Assembly (NCBI GenBank): GCA_963761705.1
Contig: CAVXHK010000002.1
Location: 1-64,000, forward strand
Direction: 5' to 3'
DNA length: 64,000 nucleotides
Source of the DNA: CAVVKW01 sp963761705
Lineage (GTDB): Bacteria > Verrucomicrobiota > Verrucomicrobiia > Chthoniobacterales > JAATET01
The notes beneath the pieces are model-generated. The model saw only the letters and a list, made by a program, of their open reading frames with translations. It made no database searches and was not told the origin of the DNA. The position numbers were made by a program, and so were the translations under genes. This document shows positions 25,218 through 33,997 of the stretch, piece by piece. Each line of letters begins with the position of its first letter. The stretch's first letter is position 1.

Positions 25218-25976
25218 CTACTTCAGCGCGCCGATCGCCGCTCGGCGATAGTGCTCATCCGGCCGATTCTCGATCCGGTCCGAAATGCCGGATTCCAAAA
25301 ATCTCGGCCCACCCAGCGCGTAATTCCCCGCTAGGATCTTCGCCCACTTGTCGAGCATGAGCATAATGTTGAGCACGTCCCGATCCGTCTGTCCGAGGGC
25401 GACCGGGCCGTGGTTGACCATGAGAATCACCTTGGGAGCAGACCCGTGGGTGTCCATAAATTCCCGGAGAGAGTCCCGCACCGCCACCGCCAACCGCAGG
25501 CCTGGATCGATGTAGGGCACGACCGCCAGATTCCGACCGCACACCACGATCTCATCCGGGAAGACGTGATTTAAAAACGGCTCGGCCCCGAGTTGACTGC
25601 ACAAGATCCGCAGCACCGACACCGGGTGCGTGTGCCCCACCCATTTCGCCCCGGCTTCCTTGATGCACAGCGCGTGGAGAAACGTTTCCACCGAAGGTAA
25701 TTTCGCGCCCGGATCGACCCGACACTCCTCGAGCCTTCCACGCACCTCGTCGTCGCTCAGATCCGGCTCGTCGATCGCCGCCAGCACGGGGTCCATCCGC
25801 ACCCGCGTCAGCCCAGACTCGTCAATCGTCCCGAGTTGGCTCCCAGATGCCTTCACGAGAAACGTCCCATCACCCAGATCGGCGCTCGTGTTTCCCTCCC
25901 CCAAGATCGCGAGCCCGCGATCCTCGCGCCCCAGCTCGTGTGAAAGCCGAATCAACTTGGGGAGAATATCGCTCAT
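25218..25976 (-). CDS. Class II aldolase/adducin-family protein
   Basis: The 252-residue protein has the family's early loop (ILGEGNTSADLGDGTFLVKA) and the metal-binding HTHPVS motif (KWVGHTHPVSVLRILCSQ), with the later VNHGPVALG giving another His. Members are zinc sugar-phosphate aldolases or epimerases; no kinase or reductase partner sits nearby so the substrate is unknown. It ends 118 bp from argD in a convergent pair. Confidence 0.82.
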   Translation of the reverse strand: MSDILPKLIRLSHELGREDRGLAILGEGNTSADLGDGTFLVKASGSQLGTIDESGLTRVRMDPVLAAIDEPDLSDDEVRGRLEECRVDPGAKLPSVETFLHALCIKEAGAKWVGHTHPVSVLRILCSQLGAEPFLNHVFPDEIVVCGRNLAVVPYIDPGLRLAVAVRDSLREFMDTHGSAPKVILMVNHGPVALGQTDRDVLNIMLMLDKWAKILAGNYALGGPRFLESGISDRIENRPDEHYRRAAIGALK

Positions 25977-25996
25977 TAAAAAGTCCCCGAAGGGAG

Positions 25997-26087
25997 TGGC
26001 GGTGGGAGAGGGATTTGAACCCTCGGAACCCTTTTGGAGTTCGCATCTTTAGCAAAGATGTGCTTTCGACCACTCAGCCATCCCACC
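25997..26087 (-). tRNA. tRNA-Ser (anticodon GCT)
   Basis: On the minus strand the sequence begins GGTGGGATGGCTGAGTGG and its 7-bp acceptor stem closes with TCCCACC. The anticodon loop is TTGCTAA between complementary stems, giving GCT for serine codons AGC/AGT. A long variable arm and the GGTTCAAATCC T-loop fit tRNA-Ser. A discriminator G and an encoded CCA (25997-25999) follow. Confidence 0.96.
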
Positions 26088-26149
26088 AGTTTTTCGAGCG
26101 GAATTATGTCCGAAATCCTCGCCGGGTCAAACGGGAATCCGGGAAAGGC

Positions 26150-27103
26150 TCAAACGATGTTCGCGATCAACCACCCAAGGTAGGCAGCGTAGATCGCGAG
26201 AAACACGCCACCCTCCCAGCGCTTCAACTCGAATCCCGTGCGCATGAAAGGGATCACCAGCGCGCACACCCCGATCATCACGCCCACGTCGACGCCCGTC
26301 ACGCCCTGCGCGTCGAGTGGATGAATGATTGACGCGATCCCTAGGATGCAGAGCACGTTGTAGATCGTCGACCCGACGATGTTTCCCACCGCGATGTCGG
26401 CCTCCCCCTTCAGCGAGGCCACGACGGTCGCCGCCAGCTCCGGAGTGCTCGTGCCCGCCGCGACGATGGTCAACCCGATCACCGCCTCGCTCACACCCCA
26501 ACCCCTCGCGAGCTCAGACGCCCCGTCGACCAAGAAACGGGCACCGACCACCAGCACCGCCATCCCGACGAGGGTCAGCGCACAATCGATTGCGACGCTC
26601 TTTCCCGGCGACCCAACCGACTCCTCGAACTGCGCATCCACCGCCGCGTTCCCGTTTGCTTTTGCCACGAAGAAACTCGCCACCCCGTAGGCCACCAACA
26701 GCCCGACGAAGGTCATCCCGTCGACCCGAGAGATCCCCCCATCCATCAACAGAAATCCCGCCAGCACGCACACGCCGAGCATGATCGGCACGTCAAACTT
26801 GATGAGTTGAAACTGGATCCGCAGCGGCTGGATCAGCGCTGCCACCCCCAGCACCACGGCGATGTTAAAAATGTTCGACCCCACCACGTTGCCGATCGCC
26901 ATGCCCGTCTGCCCCGCAAACGCCGCCTTGATGCTCACCAGCAGTTCCGGTGCACTTGTCCCGAAAGCCACGATGGTCAACCCGACGACCAGCGGCGACA
27001 TCCCGACCCGCAGCGCTAACGAAGCACTCCCCCGCACCAACCACTCGGCGCCAAAATACAACAGCGCCAGTCCGGCCAAAACGAAGAGCACGTCGAAAAT
27101 CAT
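26150..27103 (-). CDS. CaCA-family calcium/sodium antiporter (YrbG type)
   Basis: The 317-residue membrane protein consists of two inverted halves, each with the exchanger signature: IVAFGTSAPELLVSIKAAF in the first and IVAAGTSTPELAATVVASL in the second, followed by GNVVGSNIFN and GNIVGSTIYN. It exchanges cations across the inner membrane. The start MIFDVLFVLAGLALL at 27103 matches where relatives begin; an ATG at 27133 would add ten polar residues. Confidence 0.88.
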   Translation of the reverse strand: MIFDVLFVLAGLALLYFGAEWLVRGSASLALRVGMSPLVVGLTIVAFGTSAPELLVSIKAAFAGQTGMAIGNVVGSNIFNIAVVLGVAALIQPLRIQFQLIKFDVPIMLGVCVLAGFLLMDGGISRVDGMTFVGLLVAYGVASFFVAKANGNAAVDAQFEESVGSPGKSVAIDCALTLVGMAVLVVGARFLVDGASELARGWGVSEAVIGLTIVAAGTSTPELAATVVASLKGEADIAVGNIVGSTIYNVLCILGIASIIHPLDAQGVTGVDVGVMIGVCALVIPFMRTGFELKRWEGGVFLAIYAAYLGWLIANIV

Positions 27104-27245
27104 CAGCCCGGCATCATCCGGCATCCCGTCCATTCGTCAAACCGCAACCGCGTCTGATTGGCTTCCGGCCGATCAACCAGGCTAATCCGAAGGCTCGCCA
27201 GCATAAAAACTTCCGGCCACCCACTCCCACCGCTAATTTCCGACC

Positions 27246-28097
27246 ATGTCATCCACCGCACGCGTGCGCGTCCCCGCGACCACGGCCAATCTCGGCCCCG
27301 GCTTCGACTCCCTCGGCATCGCGCTCCGTCTCTACAATACCGTGACCGTCTCGCGCTCGGGTGCGCCCGCCAGCGATGCGATGATCCTCGCCGCCGCCGA
27401 CCTGTTCTTCCGGACCGCCGACCTTGGCTGCTTTCCATTCTCGTGGGACATCCACGGAGCCGTCCCGCGCTCCCGCGGCCTCGGCAGCAGCGTCACCGTC
27501 CGACTCGGCATCCTCCACGGACTCAACGAACTCGCCGACCGCCCCCTCTCCGCCGACGTCCTCTACCGACTGTGCGCCCAGCTCGAAGGCCATCCCGACA
27601 ACGCTGCCCCCGCCGCCTTCGGCGGTTTCACCGTCGCCAGGAGCAATGGCGACTACCAGCGCTTCCGCGTCGCCGCGCGCCTGCGTTTTGCCCTCCTCAT
27701 CCCCAACTTCGAGATCGAGACCGACGCCGCCCGCACGGCTCTCCCCGCGACCATCCCCTTCGCCGACGCGGTCCAGAACGTCGCTAATTCCGCCGCCCTC
27801 TCGGCCGCCTTTGCTTCCGCAAATTACCACGCTCTTCGTGGCTGCTTCGGCGACAACCTCCACCAACCCCACCGCGCCCACCTCATCCCCTGCCTCATCC
27901 CCGTCATCGACGCCGCGCAGGCAGCCGGCGCCCTCGGCGGCTGGCTCAGCGGTTCCGGTTCGACCATCGCCTGCGTCGTCGAGGATCACGCCGAAGCCGT
28001 GGCGCACGCCATGACCGAAGCCGCCGACCTCCCGGACACCCAAGTCGTCATCACGACCGCCGACAACGAAGGCGTCACCATCGTCCCAGCCCCTTAG
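27246..28097 (+). CDS. thrB: Homoserine kinase
   Basis: The 283-residue GHMP kinase begins RVRVPATTANLGPGFDSLGI, the ThrB N-terminus, and has the ATP-binding PRSRGLGSSVTVRLG loop and the C-terminal GGWLSGSGSTIACVV. It makes O-phosphohomoserine from homoserine. That product is the substrate of threonine synthase and of the proposed homocysteine synthase at 19241, so the two loci may be metabolically linked. Confidence 0.92.
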   Translation: MSSTARVRVPATTANLGPGFDSLGIALRLYNTVTVSRSGAPASDAMILAAADLFFRTADLGCFPFSWDIHGAVPRSRGLGSSVTVRLGILHGLNELADRPLSADVLYRLCAQLEGHPDNAAPAAFGGFTVARSNGDYQRFRVAARLRFALLIPNFEIETDAARTALPATIPFADAVQNVANSAALSAAFASANYHALRGCFGDNLHQPHRAHLIPCLIPVIDAAQAAGALGGWLSGSGSTIACVVEDHAEAVAHAMTEAADLPDTQVVITTADNEGVTIVPAP

Positions 28098-28100
28098 ACG

Positions 28101-29294
28101 ATGCGCCGCTGGTTGGAAGGCATCGAGACGTTCGCCATCGACGTCATTTTAGAACGCCGCTACGGACGTCGGGCCGACCTGCTCCGCGGCGTCCTCCTCC
28201 AACTCTCGTCCGTCTACCGCGCGATCGTCCAAAGCCGCCTTGCCCTCTACCGCAACCGGTGGATGCGGTCCCGCTCCCCGGGTATCTCCGTCATTTCCAT
28301 CGGCAACATCTCGGTCGGCGGCACCGGCAAAACCCCCGTCGTCGAGATGCTCGCCCGCGAGCTCACCGCCGGGGGACGGCGCGTCGCCATCCTCAGCCGC
28401 GGCTACAAGAGCGTGACGAAACCGCTCATCGTCCGGCTTTTCAACAAGTTCACCGGCAAAACTCCAACCTTCGTCCCCCGCATCGTGAGCGACGGCCAAT
28501 CCCTCCTCCTCGACGCCCGCGTCGGCGGCGACGAGCCGTTCATGCTCGCCAATAATCTCCGCGGAGTTGTCGTCCTGGTCGACAAAGACCGAGTGCGCAG
28601 CGCGATCTACGCGGCCGAGCATTTCGGCTGCGATACCATCCTCCTCGACGACGGCCTCCAATACCTCCGACTCGACCGCCGCGTCGAAGTCGTTCTCGTC
28701 GACCGCCAAGCCCCCTTCGGCAACGGCTTCATGCTCCCACGCGGCACCCTGCGCGAACCCCCCGCCAATCTCCGCCGCGCCACGCACATCTTCCTCACCA
28801 AATGCGACGGCAGCGACAACACCGCCCTCATCGCCAACCTCCGCAAACATAATCGCACGGCCGACATCATCGAATGCCGCCACCGCGCCGTTCACCTTCG
28901 CAATCTGCTCACCGGCGAGATCAAGCCCCTCTCGTATCTGGATGGCCTCGCCGTCGGATCACTCTGCGGCATCGCCGCGCCGGAGAGCTTCGAGAACGCC
29001 CTTCGCCACCTCGGTGCCGACCTCGAACTGACGAAGACCTACACCGACCACCACCGCTACACGGCACGGGAAATCGAAAACTTTGTCCGACGCTGCGCCA
29101 AACGCAATCTCGCCGCCATCCTTACCACCGAGAAAGACGCCGTCCGCATCCCGCGCATCCTCGCCCCCGACGTCCCCCTCTATTACCTCCGCGTCGAAAT
29201 CGAAATCCTCAAAGGCCAAGAAAATTGGACCCGCTTCCTTTCCCGGCTCACGACCCCCCAGCCGGTCGTCCTCCCCGTCCCGGTCTACGCCTAA
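28101..29294 (+). CDS. lpxK: Tetraacyldisaccharide 4'-kinase
   Basis: The 397-residue protein has the LpxK P-loop (SIGNISVGGTGKTPVVEML), the following ILSRGYK motif and the second conserved segment ILLDDGLQYLRLDRRVEVVL. It phosphorylates the lipid A precursor at the inner membrane, showing that the cell makes lipopolysaccharide. It starts 3 bp after thrB and is probably co-transcribed. Confidence 0.92.
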   Translation: MRRWLEGIETFAIDVILERRYGRRADLLRGVLLQLSSVYRAIVQSRLALYRNRWMRSRSPGISVISIGNISVGGTGKTPVVEMLARELTAGGRRVAILSRGYKSVTKPLIVRLFNKFTGKTPTFVPRIVSDGQSLLLDARVGGDEPFMLANNLRGVVVLVDKDRVRSAIYAAEHFGCDTILLDDGLQYLRLDRRVEVVLVDRQAPFGNGFMLPRGTLREPPANLRRATHIFLTKCDGSDNTALIANLRKHNRTADIIECRHRAVHLRNLLTGEIKPLSYLDGLAVGSLCGIAAPESFENALRHLGADLELTKTYTDHHRYTAREIENFVRRCAKRNLAAILTTEKDAVRIPRILAPDVPLYYLRVEIEILKGQENWTRFLSRLTTPQPVVLPVPVYA

Positions 29295-29348
29295 GGCCCC
29301 CACCTGCCGCTTTCCACGTGGCACGCCAACTGCTCGGCAAGTACCTGC

Positions 29349-29378
29349 AGTAATACTAAAACCGTAAACCGTAATACT
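29349..29378 (+). promoter_or_regulatory. Putative operator of the NikR-like regulator, upstream of the ABC importer
   Basis: AGTAATAC, 14 bases, GTAATACT. The same 8-14-8 design with the same right arm and one base different in the left arm occurs at 48362-48391 just before the NikR-like gene. It ends 18 bp before the importer start, inside the expected promoter/leader. The spacing resembles NikR boxes, which are dyads of short arms with a wide spacer. Confidence 0.6.
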
Positions 29379-29396
29379 CAAACAACCGACCGACTC

Positions 29397-30377
29397 ATGA
29401 AATTATCCCTTCGCCCCATCGGCAAAATCCTCACCGGCCTCCTCGTCACCGCCACCTCGCTCTCGATCCAAGCCGAACCCCTCAAGATCGGCTACTCCGA
29501 TTGGCCGGGCTGGGTCACCTGGGAGATCGCCATCCAGAAGGACATGTTCAAGGAAGCGGGCGTCGACGTGGAATTCGAGTGGTTCGAATACGTCCCGTCC
29601 ATGGAAGCCTTCGCCGCCGGCCAGCTCGACGCTGTCTCCATGACCAACGGCGACGCCCTCGTCACCGGAGCCACCGGCGCTCCCAGCCGCGCGATCATCA
29701 TCAACGACTACTCCAACGGCAACGACATGATCATCGCCCAGCCAGGCATCGAATCCATCAAGGACCTCAAGGGCAAAAAGATCGGCGTCGAAGTCGGCTT
29801 CGTCGGCCACCTTCTGGTACTCAAGGCGCTCGAGGCGAATGGCATGACCGAATCCGACGTCGAACTCGTCAACGTTCCGACCAACGAAACTCCCAAAGCG
29901 CTCGCCTCCGGCGACGTCGACGCCATCGCTGCCTGGCAGCCCAGCTCGGGCCAAGCTTTGAAAGCCGTCCCCGGCTCCCAGGCGCTCTACACCAGCAAGA
30001 ACGTCCCCGGTCTCATCTACGACGTTCTCGCCGTCAACCCGGCCAGCCTCTCCGCCCATCCCGAGGAGTGGAAAAAGGTCGCCAAGGTCTGGAACGAAGC
30101 CGTCGCTTTCCTCAAGGATCCGGCGACCCGCGACGAAGCCATCGAAATCATGGCTTCCCGCGTCAACCTCACCGCCGAGGAATACGAACCCTTCCTCGAA
30201 GGCACCTACATCATGGATACGACCGAAGCCGCGGAATACTTCAAGGAGGGCGACAGCCTCACCTCGATCTACGGTTCCAACGTCATCGTCGATAAATTCA
30301 ACGTCGACAACGAGGTCTACCCGGACGCGCAGCCAACCGCCGACTACATCGATCCCTCCGTCACGGCCGGACTCTAA
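29397..30377 (+). CDS. ABC importer substrate-binding protein (NMT1/nitrate-sulfonate-urea type)
   Basis: The 326-residue exported protein has a signal peptide (MKLSLRPIGKILTGLLVTAT) and a periplasmic-binding fold of the NMT1/TauA kind (LKIGYSDWPGWVTWEIAIQK, KDLKGKKIGVEVGFVGHLLV, ALASGDVDAIAAWQPSSGQA). Relatives sit beside urea/guanidine carboxylase genes as the urea carboxylase-related importer. The operator upstream is shared with the NikR-like regulator of the carboxylase operon 19 kb away, so a guanidine-like or related nitrogen compound is the suspected ligand. Confidence 0.85.
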   Translation: MKLSLRPIGKILTGLLVTATSLSIQAEPLKIGYSDWPGWVTWEIAIQKDMFKEAGVDVEFEWFEYVPSMEAFAAGQLDAVSMTNGDALVTGATGAPSRAIIINDYSNGNDMIIAQPGIESIKDLKGKKIGVEVGFVGHLLVLKALEANGMTESDVELVNVPTNETPKALASGDVDAIAAWQPSSGQALKAVPGSQALYTSKNVPGLIYDVLAVNPASLSAHPEEWKKVAKVWNEAVAFLKDPATRDEAIEIMASRVNLTAEEYEPFLEGTYIMDTTEAAEYFKEGDSLTSIYGSNVIVDKFNVDNEVYPDAQPTADYIDPSVTAGL

Positions 30378-30399
30378 TCAACCAACCTTCGGATCCACG

Positions 30400-30421
30400 G
30401 GGCGGCCCATCCGGGCCGCCT
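30400..30421 (+). terminator. Hairpin between importer genes, likely attenuator or mRNA-stabiliser
   Basis: GGCGGCCC (30401-30408), loop ATCC, GGGCCGCC (30413-30420): a perfect 8-bp GC stem followed by TCCTTTCTG. It stands between the binding-protein and permease genes, where such stems commonly leave more binding-protein mRNA than permease mRNA. Confidence 0.55.
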
Positions 30422-30446
30422 CCTTTCTGAAACCCACCCGTCGAGA

Positions 30447-31496
30447 ATGCCCAAGCCTCCGCGCAGACACTCTTGGCTCACGCCCCTCGGCGAAATTTCA
30501 CCCGCTCTTCAATTCGGCCTCCTCTGGGCCTCCTTTTTACTCCCCATCATCGTCTGGGCTGCCGTCAGCTACCTCCCCTTCATTTGGCACCCGCTCGTCA
30601 AAATTACCGTCCCCGGCGACGTTTCTTATTTCCGCGAAGGCACCCTCGTCGAGCGCAAGACCTTCAAGCTCGAGAACAAACGCCTCGCCGAGTCCGGCGG
30701 CAATCTTGCCGAAGGCACTCCCGCCAACCCCATCTTTCTCCCGGCACCCCACGAGGTCGCCAAAGCCTTCCACAAAAGCTTCACCACTCCACCGCGCCGC
30801 CGTGGCGAAAAGTGGCTCCACGAATCCCTCTGGCAATCCATCCAGGTCATCTTCTGGGGCTTCACGATCAGCTCCATCATCGGCGTCCCGCTCGGAATCC
30901 TGTGCGGCACCTTCGCCCCGATCTCCCGGCTCACCGAGCCATTCGTCGACTTCACCCGCTACATGCCCGCGCCCGCCTTCGGCGCGCTGGCCGTCGCCGT
31001 TCTCGGCATTTACGAGCCACCGAAGATCGCGATTATCGTGATCGGCACCTTCTTTCAGCAGGTCCTTGTCATCGCCAATACCACCCGCAAGATCGATCCC
31101 GCCCTCATCGAGGCCTCGCAAACCCTCGGGGCGAACCGCCGCCAGATTCTCTTCCGCGTCATCGTGCCCGGCATCGCGACCGACCTCTACAACGACATGC
31201 GCATCCTCCTCGGCTGGGCGTGGACCTACCTCATCGTCGCGGAATACATCGGCGCCTCCTCCGGCATCACCCTCTTCATCAACCAACAGGCAAAATACCG
31301 CATTTACGACAACGTCTTCGCCGCCATCATCATGATCGGCATCATCGGATTCACCTTCGACCGGCTCCTCGACTGGGTCGGACGCCAGATCTTCCCCTGG
31401 GTCAAAACCGACAAACCCGGACTCCTCCGCGTCCTGATGCAGAAAAACAGCAGCCGCCTCACCGCCGCCGAGCCGCTCCAGGAGGGAGCGCGATGA
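30447..31496 (+). CDS. ABC importer permease (nitrate/sulfonate/urea type)
   Basis: The 349-residue inner-membrane permease has an extra periplasmic insertion after the first helix (about residues 45-100) and a BPD_transp_1 core with the ATPase-contacting EAA loop (IEASQTLGANRRQILFRVIV). It passes the ligand of the binding protein at 29397. The extended insertion is longer than in TauC or NrtB types and is also seen in urea-carboxylase-linked permeases, as far as I recall. Confidence 0.88.
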   Translation: MPKPPRRHSWLTPLGEISPALQFGLLWASFLLPIIVWAAVSYLPFIWHPLVKITVPGDVSYFREGTLVERKTFKLENKRLAESGGNLAEGTPANPIFLPAPHEVAKAFHKSFTTPPRRRGEKWLHESLWQSIQVIFWGFTISSIIGVPLGILCGTFAPISRLTEPFVDFTRYMPAPAFGALAVAVLGIYEPPKIAIIVIGTFFQQVLVIANTTRKIDPALIEASQTLGANRRQILFRVIVPGIATDLYNDMRILLGWAWTYLIVAEYIGASSGITLFINQQAKYRIYDNVFAAIIMIGIIGFTFDRLLDWVGRQIFPWVKTDKPGLLRVLMQKNSSRLTAAEPLQEGAR

Positions 31497-32401
31497 ACGA
31501 CCCGACGCTCAACCTCCCCGATTACCGCGATCAATCTCCCAAGGTCGCCGAACGCTTCGCGCAACTCCACCAGCGCCCCGTCATTCTCGACGCCCGCGAA
31601 GTGACCAAAGTTTTCGGCGAAGGTCCGGGCGCCAACAAGACCCTCGACCGCATCTCGATCCAAGTCCGTCGCCGCGAGTTCGTCGCCATCGTCGGCCCAT
31701 CCGGCTGCGGGAAATCCACCCTCGCCCGGATCATCGCCGGGCTCGAATTTCCCACCGACGGCGAAGTCCTCCTCGAGGGCCAATCCGTCGACCGTCCCGG
31801 CTCCGACCGCGGCATGGTCTTCCAGGGCTACACCCTCTTCCCGTGGCTCACCGTCAAAGGCAACGTGATGTTCGGCCTCCAAGTCGGCGACAAAAGGGAG
31901 AAACTGGAAAAGTTCGACTCCGAGACTCAGGCTCGCGAGTGGATCCACCTCGTCGGTCTCTCGAAGTTTGAAAATGCCTACCCGCACGAACTTTCCGGCG
32001 GCATGAAGCAGCGCGTCGCCATCGCCCGCGCCCTGGCCAACAAGCCCCGCATCCTCCTCATGGATGAACCCTTCGGCGCACTCGACGCCCAGACCCGAGC
32101 CCAGATGCAATCCTACCTCCTCCACATCTGGCGGCACGTCGACGTCACCATCCTCTTCATCACCCACGACCTCGACGAAGCCGTTCACCTCTCCGACCGC
32201 GTTCTCGTTCTCGGCACCAACCCCTCCCGCATTCTCGAAATCATCGAGAATCCCGTCCCCCGACCCCGCGATCCCGAGCAGTTCCTCAGCGGCCCCCACC
32301 TCGCCACCAAACGCCACCTCGAGCACCTCATTCATCCCCACACCGAGCACAAACCCCTTCCCAACATTCGACTCACCACCGTCGGCGACAACGTCGAGTA
32401 G
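31493..32401 (+). CDS. ABC importer ATPase
   Basis: The 302-residue ATPase has Walker A (GPSGCGKSTLARIIAG), the Q-loop, signature LSGGMKQRVAIARALA and Walker B ILLMDEPFGALDAQT, followed by the H-loop in LFITHDLDEAVHL. It starts with an ATGA overlap on the permease stop. It hydrolyses ATP to drive the importer at 29397-31496. Confidence 0.93.
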   Translation: MNDPTLNLPDYRDQSPKVAERFAQLHQRPVILDAREVTKVFGEGPGANKTLDRISIQVRRREFVAIVGPSGCGKSTLARIIAGLEFPTDGEVLLEGQSVDRPGSDRGMVFQGYTLFPWLTVKGNVMFGLQVGDKREKLEKFDSETQAREWIHLVGLSKFENAYPHELSGGMKQRVAIARALANKPRILLMDEPFGALDAQTRAQMQSYLLHIWRHVDVTILFITHDLDEAVHLSDRVLVLGTNPSRILEIIENPVPRPRDPEQFLSGPHLATKRHLEHLIHPHTEHKPLPNIRLTTVGDNVE

Positions 32402-32438
32402 CGAAAACCATCCGGCGCCTTCTGCTGTCATCGACCCC

Positions 32439-33143
32439 ATGGGAACCAACGACACCCTTCGCCCCGCCGCCCGGCTCGCCGCGGCACTTTCCCACCTCCA
32501 CGCCCTGGGGGTCGCCCAGCGCGCAGCCTACCTCGCCGTTCTTCGCTCCATCTTCGACGGACAACCCGCCACCAATGGGATCTGGTGCGTGTGGGAACCG
32601 AACGCGCTCGACGGACGCGATGCGGAATTCCGCCACGCCCCCGGTCACGACGCCACCGGCCGCTTCGTCCCCCATTGGCACCGCACCCGTGGCCACCCCA
32701 AACTCGATCCCGTCACCGGCTACGACGAACGCCGACTCGGCACCTGGTATCACGTTCCGATCCAACGCGCCCTTCCCTGCACCGTCGAACCCTACCTCTA
32801 CCCCATCGACAACGCCATTCACTGCATCACCAGCCAAGTCGCCCCCATCCTTTCGGAAGGCCGGTGCCTCGGTGTCGTCGGCATCGACCGCCTGGCCCGC
32901 CAAGCCTCCGCTACCCCGCAACTCATCGCTCCCACCGTCCGCCCAATGGGCAGCTCCGGCGAACGCGTCCGTCCCCTCACTCCGCGCGAACGCGAAGTCC
33001 ATCACTGGCTCAGCGAGGGCAAGACCAACGACGAGATCGCCATCATCCTCGGCATCAGTCCCCACACCGTCAAAAATCACCTCGACCACATTTTCCAAAA
33101 ACTCGGCGTCGAAAATCGCCACGCCGCCGCCGCCATCAAGTAG
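32439..33143 (+). CDS. LuxR-type regulator with soluble Cache-like sensor domain
   Basis: The 234-residue protein has no membrane segment. Residues 1-160 resemble a Cache/PAS-type ligand domain, including YDERRLGTWYHVP and the closing GRCLGVVGIDR. An aromatic-Arg-Trp-Tyr pattern like this binds amines or amino acids in Cache receptors (analogy, not proof). Residues about 170-234 are a LuxR helix-turn-helix (LTPREREVHHWLSEGKTNDE, ILGISPHTVKNHLDHIFQKL). The gene lies between the importer and creatininase genes, so it probably senses their substrate in the cytoplasm. Confidence 0.82.
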   Translation: MGTNDTLRPAARLAAALSHLHALGVAQRAAYLAVLRSIFDGQPATNGIWCVWEPNALDGRDAEFRHAPGHDATGRFVPHWHRTRGHPKLDPVTGYDERRLGTWYHVPIQRALPCTVEPYLYPIDNAIHCITSQVAPILSEGRCLGVVGIDRLARQASATPQLIAPTVRPMGSSGERVRPLTPREREVHHWLSEGKTNDEIAIILGISPHTVKNHLDHIFQKLGVENRHAAAAIK

Positions 33144-33214
33144 CGCAACCCCCTCGGAAAATTCCGACGCCAGTCGGGAGAGCCACGCTCAGAAATCGAA
33201 AATTGAAACCCAAG

Positions 33215-33967
33215 ATGCTTCTTTCCACCCTCCCCTGGTCCGACATCCCGGCCGCCCAATCCGCCAGCAACGGCCTACTCGTCATCCCCGTCGGCGCCAC
33301 CGAGCAGCACGGCCCGCACCTCCCGATCGACACCGACACCCGCATCGCCGAGGCGACCTGCCACGCCGCCGCCGACCACGCTAGCTTTCCCGTCCCGATC
33401 GCACCCGCCCTCGCCTACACCGTCTCCGTCGGCCACACCGCGAAATGGCCGGGTACGTTTTCCCTCAGCCACGCGACGTTCATCGCCACCGCCAGCGACC
33501 TTGCAGCTTGGACCGTCGCCACCGGCTGGAGCCGCCTCCTTTTCATCAATTCCCACTTCGGCAACGACGCCGCCCTCCGCGTGGCCGTCGACCAGATCCG
33601 CACCGACCACCTGGAAAAACTTCAGGTCGCCACGCACAACGTCTTCAACCTCACGCCGGAAATCTGGGCCGCTTACACCGCCGACGCCGCCGACCTCCAC
33701 GCCAACAAAGCCGAGACCGACCTCCTCCTGCACCTCGCCCCCGAACTCGTCCACACCGATCGACTCGAGCAAGCCGACGATCCCGACCGCACTCCCGGCA
33801 CCGTCTTTTCCTACCCCGTCAGCCAGACCAGCACCAACGGCGTCACCGGATTCCCCTCTCGCGCCAACGCCACCGACGGGGCGGCGCTCTTCGAGAAAAT
33901 GACCACCGCCCTCGCCGAACTCTTCGAGAAGGCCAAAGCCGAAACACCTCCCCTGCCGCTCGAATAA
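33215..33967 (+). CDS. Creatininase-family amidohydrolase
   Basis: The 250-residue protein has the creatininase metal motifs: LLVIPVGATEQHGPHLPIDT (Glu and His), SVGHTAKWPGTFSLSHATF, and FINSHFGNDAALR, a form of the usual NGHGGN. A later LHANKAETDLLL supplies more ligands. Family members open creatinine or related cyclic amides. The NSHFGN variant may mean a different substrate. Its setting with an importer and guanidine-type genes suggests release of a guanidino compound. Confidence 0.85.
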   Translation: MLLSTLPWSDIPAAQSASNGLLVIPVGATEQHGPHLPIDTDTRIAEATCHAAADHASFPVPIAPALAYTVSVGHTAKWPGTFSLSHATFIATASDLAAWTVATGWSRLLFINSHFGNDAALRVAVDQIRTDHLEKLQVATHNVFNLTPEIWAAYTADAADLHANKAETDLLLHLAPELVHTDRLEQADDPDRTPGTVFSYPVSQTSTNGVTGFPSRANATDGAALFEKMTTALAELFEKAKAETPPLPLE

Positions 33968-33997
33968 TCGTGCCGGCCCATTCCGGCGCAGAAAGCC

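Noticed and set aside
29295..29396. A guanidine (ykkC-type) riboswitch before the importer
   Set aside because: I looked for the conserved ACGA/ACGR loops and stems and saw none; the dyad is a better explanation for control.
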